64,000 bases of DNA from an uncultured Duncaniella sp. Its GTDB lineage: Bacteria > Bacteroidota > Bacteroidia > Bacteroidales > Muribaculaceae. The notes beneath the pieces were generated by a model. That model was not told the DNA's origin and made no database searches. It worked only from the letters and a program-made list of their open reading frames with translations. Numbering within the stretch: the first letter of the stretch is position 1; every line of letters begins with the position of its first letter. Shown in pieces: positions 38,001 to 44,982 of this stretch. The stretch spans positions 62,001 through 126,000 of the forward strand of contig CAJUIX010000002.1 in assembly GCA_910586665.1 (NCBI GenBank), given 5' to 3'. A program made the translations under genes and the position numbers.

Positions 38001-38728
38001 GAGAGCACGGTCGGAAGGTCGCGCACCTCGAAGTAGTCTGAGCGCTCGGGGTGGGTGGGGTAGAACTGCGCCACGGTCGGGCCTTCGACAAAGGCCACAT
38101 TGTCCTTGTAGGCCGAGACGAGTTTGTTGGGATTGACCTGGGAGGTCTTTTTGATAAGCTTGAATAAAGAAAGTGGTTTCTCTTCGCCGTCAATCACGAA
38201 AGAGCCGTTGAAGATTTTGTGGCGGCAATGTTCGCTGTTGACCTGTGAGAAACCAAATACTTCGCTGTCGGTAAGAGGGCGTCCGAGACGCTCGGCAAGC
38301 TCGCGGAGATAGTTCTCCTCCTCGATGCTCAGTGCGAGACCCTCGCGCTTGTTATATTCGCTGATGTCGGCGATGTGTTCGATGGGGGCAGCCGTGTTGC
38401 TCGTAGTGAACACTTTCGAATTCAGTCCGTCATAGAGGCGCGAGAGCATCTTGTCGAATACTGGCTCGTCGCTTGTCACACGGTGGAACTCCTCGATGCG
38501 GGTGATTCCCTCTAAACCCATGTTCTGGGTGATTTCCACTGCGTTGGTACTCCAGGGAGTAATCATTTCCTTACGGGGACCCACGAAACGGCCCTTTACA
38601 GATGTTGACTGGAGAGGCGATGCGTCGTCAAAGAGCCAGCGGAGTTTCGTGTTCTCTTCTTCCGAAAACTTGTGGTTGGTCTCAACGGCGTAGATAAGGT
38701 TGGCACCTTTTTTGAAAAATACGACCAT
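35024..38728 (-). CDS. purL: Phosphoribosylformylglycinamidine synthase, single-chain
   Basis: 1,234 residues from the ATG at 38728; the 25 residues upstream in frame look non-coding and overlap the leader. Order: PurS-like N-terminal domain, linker, two AIRS-like halves ([27 protein letters not shown] near 260; [15 protein letters not shown] near 805), and a C-terminal class I glutamine amidotransferase with catalytic Cys near 1082 (GICNGCQ) and His in HGEGKF. It makes FGAM from FGAR, ATP and glutamine, step four of purine synthesis. It is transcribed from a promoter at 38801-38832, divergent from the HAD gene. Confidence 0.97.
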   Translation of the reverse strand: [1234 protein letters not shown]

Positions 38729-38774
38729 AGGTGAAAATATGCAATGAATGGAGTAAAATCGTGAGTTTAAAAAG

Positions 38775-38790
38775 TATCCCCGTAGGGATA
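38775..38790 (-). promoter_or_regulatory. Small hairpin in the purL leader
   Basis: TATCCC-CGTA-GGGATA, a 6-bp stem with a tetraloop, lies between the purL promoter and its start codon. Function unknown; it is too small for a purine riboswitch and shows none of the conserved purine-riboswitch core. Confidence 0.35.
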
Positions 38791-38800
38791 TTCCTCGCAG

Positions 38801-38832
38801 CAAAGTTACGATAAATATCGCATATCACCAAG
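38801..38832 (-). promoter_or_regulatory. Bacteroidota-type promoter of purL
   Basis: Minus strand: CTTG (plus 38829-38832), 20-base spacer, TAACTTTG (plus 38801-38808). It gives a leader of about 65 bases to the chosen start. Confidence 0.55.
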
Positions 38833-38860
38833 AGTTGGGGGCTATTTAGAAAATTATGCG

Positions 38861-38868
38861 TAACTTTG
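38861..38868 (+). promoter_or_regulatory. Possible -7 element of the HAD gene promoter
   Basis: TAACTTTG at 38861-38868, 60 bases before the ATG. A poor -33 (TTGG at 38835, spacer 22) makes this weaker than the others. It is divergent from the purL promoter 30-60 bases away. Confidence 0.4.
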
Positions 38869-38927
38869 CGCCCGGATTGCGTCGCAAAGACTGATACGTC
38901 CGATAAACAAGCAAATAATTAATCTAT

Positions 38928-39581
38928 ATGACACATAAAATAGGAGTATTATTCGACCTCGACGGTGTGTTGGTCGACAGTGAAGGTGAATATTCTAAGT
39001 TCTGGGGACCTATGGGACGCCGCTACAATGTCGGCAGTCCTACTTTTGCCGACGATATCAAGGGGACGACCCTCGGCGAGATTCTCCGAGCCTTCCCCGA
39101 GGGTGAGCGCGAGGGGATAGTGGACGAGCTTCACGCCTACGAGGAGCGTATGGTCTATCCCTGGATTGCCGGAGCTGAAAATTTTGTCAACGAGCTTCGC
39201 AGCCTTGGCATCCCCTTTGCCATTGTCACCAGCAGTGACAATGTGAAGATGGACTATCTGTTCACCGCCCATCCCGACCTGAAGGAGAAAATTACGGCGC
39301 TCGTCACCGGCTCTATGGTCACCAATAGCAAGCCCGACCCCGAGGGCTACCTCACCGGCGCCCGCCTCATTGACGTGGCTATCGAGAATTGCTACGTCTT
39401 CGAGGACTCGCTTCAGGGACTCGAGGCAGGACGCAGCTCCGGGGCTACCGTCATAGGTCTCGCCACCACCAATTCCCGTGAGCGTCTAAATGGCAAAGCC
39501 CACAAAATCATTGACGATTTTGCAGGCTTCACCGTTGAAGATATGCTTTCTGTCAAAAAAATAATTATCGGACTGCCTTAA
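38928..39581 (+). CDS. HAD-superfamily phosphatase, beta-phosphoglucomutase-like
   Basis: 217 residues, Rossmann core with an alpha-helical cap. Motif I DLDGVLVDSE (nucleophile Asp and acid/base Asp), motif II VTSSDN, motif III Lys in NSKPDPEGY, motif IV FEDSLQGLEAG. It probably dephosphorylates a small sugar phosphate or acts as a mutase; substrate unknown. Its end overlaps the end of nadC on the other strand by 17 bases. Confidence 0.9.
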   Translation: MTHKIGVLFDLDGVLVDSEGEYSKFWGPMGRRYNVGSPTFADDIKGTTLGEILRAFPEGEREGIVDELHAYEERMVYPWIAGAENFVNELRSLGIPFAIVTSSDNVKMDYLFTAHPDLKEKITALVTGSMVTNSKPDPEGYLTGARLIDVAIENCYVFEDSLQGLEAGRSSGATVIGLATTNSRERLNGKAHKIIDDFAGFTVEDMLSVKKIIIGLP

Positions 39582-40413
39582 AACTCATATCCAGGCCCTT
39601 GACCGAATGAGTCAGCGCTCCGACGGATATGAAGTCGACCCCGCACTCCCCATACTCGCGCAGAGTGTCGAGAGTGATGCCGCCCGATGACTCGATTTCG
39701 ACCTGGCCGTTGATGAGTTTGACGGCCTCGCGGGTACGCTCGGGGCTGAAATTGTCGAGCATGATGCGGTCTACACCCACCTCGAGAGCCTGGCGGATTT
39801 CATCGTTGTTGCGCACCTCCAGCTCGATTTTAAGATCTTTGCCCTTCTCCTTGCAGTAGTTGCGGGCTGCCTCGACAGCCTGTCTGATGCCGCCGGCGAA
39901 GTCGACATGGTTATCTTTGATGAGAATCATGTCGAAAAGACCTATACGGTGGTTGCAGCCTCCGCCGATGCGGACAGCTTCTTTCTCGAGCATACGCATA
40001 CCCGGAGTGGTCTTGCGGGTGTCGAGCACCTTTGTCTTCAGCCCTTCGAGGCGCTGCTGGTACTTGGCGGTCTGCGTGGCGATGCCGCTCATGCGCTGCA
40101 TGATATTGAGCATCACGCGCTCTGTCTGCAAGAGAGAGCGCACCGTTCCCTCTACTTCGAAAGCGATGTCACCCGGCTTCACATGGGCGCCGTCGTTGAT
40201 GTAGACGGTCATTTTCAGCTCCGGGTCAAATTTTTCAAAGACCTTATGGGCGATTTCCACGCCGGCGAGTATGCCTTCTTCCTTCACAATAAGGCGCTGT
40301 GTGCCCTTTTCGTCGGCAGGGATCGTGCTGAGAGTGGTGTGGTCACCGTCGCCGACATCCTCCGCAAAGGCGAGGGTCAGCAGGTCGTCGATAAGTTCGT
40401 CTTTAGTTTTCAT
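39565..40413 (-). CDS. nadC: Nicotinate-nucleotide pyrophosphorylase (carboxylating)
   Basis: 282 residues. KTKVLDTRKTTPGMR and IGGGCNHRIGLFDMILIKDNH hold the quinolinate and PRPP-binding Arg, His and Lys residues, and ESSGGITLDTLREYGECGVDFISVGALTHS the C-terminal phosphate site. It turns quinolinate and PRPP into nicotinate mononucleotide in NAD synthesis. nadA and nadB are not in the window. It diverges from rlmH (34 bases between starts). Confidence 0.97.
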   Translation of the reverse strand: MKTKDELIDDLLTLAFAEDVGDGDHTTLSTIPADEKGTQRLIVKEEGILAGVEIAHKVFEKFDPELKMTVYINDGAHVKPGDIAFEVEGTVRSLLQTERVMLNIMQRMSGIATQTAKYQQRLEGLKTKVLDTRKTTPGMRMLEKEAVRIGGGCNHRIGLFDMILIKDNHVDFAGGIRQAVEAARNYCKEKGKDLKIELEVRNNDEIRQALEVGVDRIMLDNFSPERTREAVKLINGQVEIESSGGITLDTLREYGECGVDFISVGALTHSVKGLDMSFKAVR

Positions 40414-40447
40414 ACTCTATAATAAGTTACAATTTATATTCCTTCTC

Positions 40448-40921
40448 ATGAAAATAGTTGTGATAGCGGTAGGGAAGACCACTACCGATTATATCGCCCG
40501 CGGCATTGACGAGTTTCTCAGACGTGCCAACCGCTACGTCGGCGTGGAGCTGCTCGTGATTCCCGATGTCAGGCCATCGAAGGCGCAGTCGGAGGAGTCT
40601 CAGAAACAGCAGGAGGGTAGGAGCATACTCGCCGCCCTGCAGCCGGGCGATATAGTCACGCTTCTCGACGAGCGCGGAAAGGAAATGGGTTCACGCGAAT
40701 TCTCTGCCATGATAGAGCGCCGCATGGTCCAGGGCATAAAGCGCCTGGTCTTCGTCATCGGCGGCCCTTACGGATTCTCCAAGGAGGTCTATGACCGTGC
40801 CGACGACAAGCTCTCGCTCTCCCGCATGACCTTCACCCACGAAATGGTGCGACTCTTCTTTATGGAGCAGGTCTATCGTGCCATGACCATCATGCGCGGC
40901 GAGCCGTATCATCACGACTGA
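40448..40921 (+). CDS. rlmH: 23S rRNA (pseudouridine1915-N3)-methyltransferase RlmH
   Basis: 157 residues from the ATG at 40448; the longer frame upstream runs antisense to nadC. SPOUT-fold signature near the C-terminus: RLVFVIGGPYGFSKEVYDRA and SLSRMTFTHEMVRLFFMEQVYRA, where the SAM knot forms. It methylates pseudouridine 1915 in helix 69 of 23S rRNA in the assembled ribosome. Confidence 0.97.
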   Translation: MKIVVIAVGKTTTDYIARGIDEFLRRANRYVGVELLVIPDVRPSKAQSEESQKQQEGRSILAALQPGDIVTLLDERGKEMGSREFSAMIERRMVQGIKRLVFVIGGPYGFSKEVYDRADDKLSLSRMTFTHEMVRLFFMEQVYRAMTIMRGEPYHHD

Positions 40922-40939
40922 CCCTTTGTCCGTCCCTCG

Positions 40940-41116
40940 TCAGGCAACTCTGTAGAGAAACCAGACGAAGGCGAGGGCAAATGCCGTATATATCAGAAAG
41001 CTTCGGATGAAAAGGCTCAGACGGCGGGTCTTGCGGCCTGACATGTAGGTGTACAGTCCGCCGCCGAGCACTCCGAAAGCCACGCAGTAGGCAATCCAAA
41101 ATCCGGGTGTCCCCAT
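40940..41116 (-). CDS. Small two-span membrane protein, unknown
   Basis: 58 residues, ATG at 41116 and TGA at 40940-40942. Two hydrophobic segments: GFWIAYCVAFGVLGGGLYTY (about 5-24) and SFLIYTAFALAFVWFLY (about 39-55), separated by a basic loop SGRKTRRLSLFIR, giving a hairpin with the loop on the cytoplasmic side. It starts 15 bases after the ddl stop and is probably the last gene of the hydrolase-murF-ddl operon. I do not recognise a family. Good spacing and clean membrane pattern support a real gene. Confidence 0.6.
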   Translation of the reverse strand: MGTPGFWIAYCVAFGVLGGGLYTYMSGRKTRRLSLFIRSFLIYTAFALAFVWFLYRVA

Positions 41117-41131
41117 ATCGTCACAGTTTTT

Positions 41132-42334
41132 TTAATGTTTGGCCGGAGCCTTGCTGCCCTTGACGCCACCTTTCACTCCCCCTGAGAGCGAGAAGATGTT
41201 CTGGTCGTAGCTCACGGTCTTCAGTCCCTGTTCGCGCTTGCGCTTCAGTGCGAGCTGCACGAGTTTGTCCATGAGTTTGTCAAATGGCAGCCCTGTGGCC
41301 TCCCAGAGGTAGAACGACAGTGAGCCGGGTATGGTGTTGATTTCGTTGACATATATCTCCTTGCTGTCATCGTCAATGATGAAGTCGATGCGGCTCACGC
41401 CGTGGCAGCTCAGCACGCGGAATGTCTCGCCGGCGAGATACTGTATGCGCCTGGTCATATCCTCGGGCAGTTCTGCCGGGATGCGCTTCTGCGAAGCCTG
41501 CATACCCTTGGTTCCCTTGGTGCCGCCCATGTATTTGTCCTCGTAAGAGAGTATCTCGGCACTCTTGATAGGCTCTTCGAGTACCGATGACTGGTATTCA
41601 TCGCAGTCGCCGAGCACCGAGCAGTTGATTTCCTTGAGATTGTCGACCATGTGCTCCACGATGATGCGCGATGAGTACTTCTGCGCTGTGTCGATTTTAT
41701 CGATGAGCTGCTGGCGGTCAGCCGCGCGGCCGATGCCCACGCTCGAACCGAGGTTGGCCGGCTTGACGATTACCGGGTAGCCGATCTTGCTCTCGATTTT
41801 TTCAATGAGGCTGTCGCGCTTTGCGAACCATTCCTTGTCAGTGAACCATACATAGTCAATCACGGGGATGCCCGACTCGCGGAGTATCATCTTCATCGTA
41901 ATCTTGTCCATGCCGTTGGCGCTCGCGAGGGTGTCGCAGCCGGCGTGGGGAATACCTATGCTTTCGAGCACGCCTTCAAAGATACCGTCCTCGACATTCG
42001 AGCCGTGGAGAACCGGGATTACGACATCGAGAGTCGCCGCCGGCCCCTTGTTGCCGAAAAGTCCGGCAGCCTTGGCTCTGTAGAGGTTATAGTCGCCGTA
42101 GACGGGACGGATATACACCTCCTCGCACTTGGCGAGCAGCGCGGGTATGTCACGATAGTTGGCCACGTCGAAGAGCGCGTCGCCTGTATAAAACTTTCCC
42201 TGCTTTGATATATATATAGGTGTGACATCATACTTCTCGCGGTTGATGGCGTGCATGGCCTGTGACGCGGAGATGACTGATATTTCGTGCTCGGTGGATC
42301 GTCCGCCGAAAAAGACTCCGATGTTGGTTTTCAT
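41132..42334 (-). CDS. D-alanine--D-alanine ligase
   Basis: 400 residues, ATP-grasp fold, longer than the usual 300-370. N-terminal IGVFFGGRSTEHEISVISA, then LHGSNVEDGIFEGVLE, GYPVIVKPANLGSSVGI (ATP-binding), SRIDFIIDDDSKEIYVNEINTIPGSLSFYLWEA (metal and product-site residues). The C-terminus ends in a Lys/Gly-rich tail with two GGVKG units. It joins two D-Ala for peptidoglycan precursors. It is encoded next to a MurF-like ligase, the enzyme that consumes its product. Other Bacteroidota often carry another ddl elsewhere, so this may be a paralogue with its own substrate; the window cannot decide. Confidence 0.9.
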   Translation of the reverse strand: MKTNIGVFFGGRSTEHEISVISASQAMHAINREKYDVTPIYISKQGKFYTGDALFDVANYRDIPALLAKCEEVYIRPVYGDYNLYRAKAAGLFGNKGPAATLDVVIPVLHGSNVEDGIFEGVLESIGIPHAGCDTLASANGMDKITMKMILRESGIPVIDYVWFTDKEWFAKRDSLIEKIESKIGYPVIVKPANLGSSVGIGRAADRQQLIDKIDTAQKYSSRIIVEHMVDNLKEINCSVLGDCDEYQSSVLEEPIKSAEILSYEDKYMGGTKGTKGMQASQKRIPAELPEDMTRRIQYLAGETFRVLSCHGVSRIDFIIDDDSKEIYVNEINTIPGSLSFYLWEATGLPFDKLMDKLVQLALKRKREQGLKTVSYDQNIFSLSGGVKGGVKGSKAPAKH

Positions 42335-42380
42335 TTTGATTCGTTACAATATATGTTAAATCTGAGTTTGTATTCGTTGC

Positions 42381-43967
42381 TTATTTGAATGTGTCGGGAA
42401 GGTCGTTCTCATAGAGAATGGTGTCGCCGGCTTTCAACATGGTGGCGAGCAGCTGCTGCGCCTCGTTGAAGGTGTTGACCTTGTGTATCTTGGCTATACG
42501 GTCGTTGACACTCTCAATTCCTGCCACTATTGCCTCGCGGTTATACTCGCCGACAACTATGGCAATGTCGGCCGATGTTGCAATTGCCCTGCCGAAAGCC
42601 TCGTTAAGCTCTGCCTGGCGGTCGCCCAGCTCGATCATGCCGGGGGTGACGATGATGCGCCTGCCGCCTGTCATCATTTTCAGTACGTCAAGAGCCATTT
42701 TCGAACCTGTCGGGTTGGAATTGAAGGCGTCGTCGATTATAGTGACACCCCCGGCGGTGCGCTTCATGTTCAATCTGTGCTCGACCTGCTCTATATTGCT
42801 GACAGCATATTGGATTTTTTCGACAGCGACACCCATACGCAGTGCCACGATGATTGCCGCGAGGAGATTCGACACGTTGCACTCGCCGACGAGGTGTGTG
42901 CTGAACGGGATACAGTCTCCGTCGGGAGTCACGACTGTGAACGATGTCCCACGCGGACTGTAGCTGATTTCCTCGGCCCTGTAATCTGAGGCGTCAGTGG
43001 CACTGACTGCATAGCGGACACACTCGGCATTGTCTACACGGCGGTTTGCCACGAAGGGGAAGTCGTCGTTGACTATCGCCAATCCGTCGGCCGGGAGCGA
43101 GTCGATAAGCTCGAACTTTGTCCGCTGCACATTCTCAATGGTCTTGAACGACTCGAGGTGCTGCTCCCCGACGGCTGTAATGATTCCGACCGTGGGGTGG
43201 ACGAGGTCGCAGATTTCCTTGATGTCGCCCGGCTGCTTGGCACCCATTTCGACTATGAACACCTCATTGTAAGGCTTGAGATACTCACGCACGGTGCGAA
43301 TGACTCCCATAGTCGTATTGAAGCTGCCGGGGGTCATCATCACGTCGAACTTCTCGGAAAGTATGCGGTTGAGATAGTGCTTTGTGCTTGTTTTGCCATA
43401 ACTGCCTGTGATGCCGATAATTTTCAGATCGGGCATCGAGCGCAGGATTCGCTGGGCGTCATCATAGAATTTCTGATTGATATGTGCCTCGACCGGCTTC
43501 AGCAGCCAGTTGGCAAGCATGGTGAAACTCTGCGAGAAGCAGAAGACGAGGAGTGCTGCCACAGCCGCGCTGTCAAGTGGATAGCCTCCGACCGCACACC
43601 ATGTCACCGTGCCGCCAATGACGATGGCGGCGAGAACCGACATAGTGGTGAATATTCGGGTGGCGCGCCTGGTCATCACGAGCGGCTTCTTGTATTTTTT
43701 GCCCGCGAGGCTGAAAATATTCACAACCGATACGATTGTCACTAACGACAGTGACACTAACAAGTCGGTGAGAGTCGACATAGCGGCGAGGGCCACGGCT
43801 CCGGTGACGAGGCGCATGACCGAAGTGCTGTCCTGCGAGGCGGTGAGCCAGCGTTTGTAACGCTCGTTGCGATACGAGTTCTGTTGCAGCATCATAAGCT
43901 GGCGTCGGAACTCAAAAATCAGGGCTATGACGGCTAAGGCGATAGCTATTATATTACAGGCTAACAT
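42381..43967 (-). CDS. Membrane-anchored MurF-like Mur ligase
   Basis: 528 residues. The first about 165 residues contain four hydrophobic segments (about 1-19, 53-87, 108-128, 133-154), not present in standard MurF. A Mur-ligase core follows: P-loop GITGSYGKTSTK (185-196), TPGSFNTTMGVI, VEMGAKQPGDIK, the hinge GEQHLESFKTIENV, and a C-terminal ligand domain with DDAFNSNPTGSKMALDVL. The core matches MurF, which adds D-Ala-D-Ala to UDP-MurNAc-tripeptide. The membrane part suggests that it works on lipid-linked precursors or is held at the membrane. Sits between the hydrolase and ddl in one operon. Confidence 0.85.
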   Translation of the reverse strand: MLACNIIAIALAVIALIFEFRRQLMMLQQNSYRNERYKRWLTASQDSTSVMRLVTGAVALAAMSTLTDLLVSLSLVTIVSVVNIFSLAGKKYKKPLVMTRRATRIFTTMSVLAAIVIGGTVTWCAVGGYPLDSAAVAALLVFCFSQSFTMLANWLLKPVEAHINQKFYDDAQRILRSMPDLKIIGITGSYGKTSTKHYLNRILSEKFDVMMTPGSFNTTMGVIRTVREYLKPYNEVFIVEMGAKQPGDIKEICDLVHPTVGIITAVGEQHLESFKTIENVQRTKFELIDSLPADGLAIVNDDFPFVANRRVDNAECVRYAVSATDASDYRAEEISYSPRGTSFTVVTPDGDCIPFSTHLVGECNVSNLLAAIIVALRMGVAVEKIQYAVSNIEQVEHRLNMKRTAGGVTIIDDAFNSNPTGSKMALDVLKMMTGGRRIIVTPGMIELGDRQAELNEAFGRAIATSADIAIVVGEYNREAIVAGIESVNDRIAKIHKVNTFNEAQQLLATMLKAGDTILYENDLPDTFK

Positions 43968-43989
43968 TTATGTTTCTTATAATGTGTTG

Positions 43990-44766
43990 TTATTCATTTG
44001 GATTACCGAGGAAGCTCCGCAGCACGGCAGCAAACTGTCCTGGATTCTCGAGGAAGCTGTAGTGGCCGCAGCCCGGGAAGGACACAAGTCCCGCATCGGG
44101 TATCAGGCGCTCCATTTTCTTGGCGTCGGATAGGGGAGTGGCCGTGTCGTTCTCTCCCCATATAAGTAATGTGGGTGCGGAGACCGAGGTGAGGCAGTGG
44201 CTCAGGTCTTCATTGACCACTTTCGAGAGGATTCGGCGCATCATCGGCGAGGCGCTCGCATAGTCGCTCGACCCGGCCTTGGCTCTCTTAGCATCCAGGC
44301 GTCGCTCGGCTTTGTCGCGTCCGTAGAAGAGATACATCAGCCGCTTTATGGCCTTGAAACTGTAGACTTTCCAGTAGTACTTCATCGACCTCTTCGGCTT
44401 TATACCTGCCGCGTCGACAAGGATGAGTTTCTCGACGGGGTTACGCGACGAATAGAGTATCCCGACCCTTCCTCCGAATGAGTGGCCGAGCAGCAGCGGC
44501 TTCTCTATGCCGAGGGTCCTGACGAGGCTCTCGATCTGGCGGGTGTATTCCTCCACACCCCACACCTCCGCGGGCTCCTCTGAGTCACCGAAGCCGGGAA
44601 AGTCCACATTTATCACCCTGTAGCCGCAGCTGAGTGCCACGGCCTCGATTGATGCGAGGGTAGAGTGACGGCAGCCCCAGCCGTGCATCAGTATTATGGC
44701 CTTGTCGCCCTTTTCCGAATCAGTATAATGCAGTTTTAGACCTTCGAGTCTAATATCTTTATCCAT
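43990..44766 (-). CDS. Alpha/beta-fold hydrolase
   Basis: 258 residues, no signal peptide. Nucleophile elbow GHSFGGR with Ser96, oxyanion-hole HGWG (28-31), acid Asp in WGENDTATP, and catalytic His in GCGHYSFLE. The cap region (about 130-180) is rich in basic residues and Tyr. Substrate unknown: esterase, amidase or peptidase are all possible. It is the first gene of a four-gene run with the MurF-like ligase (22 bases) and ddl, which points to a role with peptidoglycan precursors or a D-Ala peptide (inference). Confidence 0.88.
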   Translation of the reverse strand: MDKDIRLEGLKLHYTDSEKGDKAIILMHGWGCRHSTLASIEAVALSCGYRVINVDFPGFGDSEEPAEVWGVEEYTRQIESLVRTLGIEKPLLLGHSFGGRVGILYSSRNPVEKLILVDAAGIKPKRSMKYYWKVYSFKAIKRLMYLFYGRDKAERRLDAKRAKAGSSDYASASPMMRRILSKVVNEDLSHCLTSVSAPTLLIWGENDTATPLSDAKKMERLIPDAGLVSFPGCGHYSFLENPGQFAAVLRSFLGNPNE

Positions 44767-44833
44767 TGTTATATCAATTGTAATGCAAAATTATGAAAAA
44801 CCGATGAATTATCACCTCCCGTACTCCAAAAAG

Positions 44834-44865
44834 TTTGTCGGCCTCGAATTTGTTTGCTAATTTTG
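44834..44865 (+). promoter_or_regulatory. Bacteroidota-type promoter of the RND efflux operon
   Basis: TTTG (44834-44837), 20-base spacer, TAATTTTG (44858-44865), full consensus. A second -7-like TAACTTTG at 44912-44919 lacks a -33. The leader to the ATG at 44983 is about 110 bases; no regulator gene is adjacent. Confidence 0.65.
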
Positions 44866-44982
44866 CAAGAAATCATCAGAATTCTGTAACATTTATTCAT
44901 GTGGCTCTTTGTAACTTTGTTGCGCAGTTGAGAGACTGTGTTCATGATACCTATACCACTAATTTATTAAGCACAATCAGAT

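Noticed and set aside
42381..43967. A folylpolyglutamate synthase or MurT-type ligase.
   Set aside because: Motif order and the TPGSFNTTMG and DDAFNSNP segments fit MurF; no GatD-like glutaminase is adjacent and no MurT zinc ribbon is visible.
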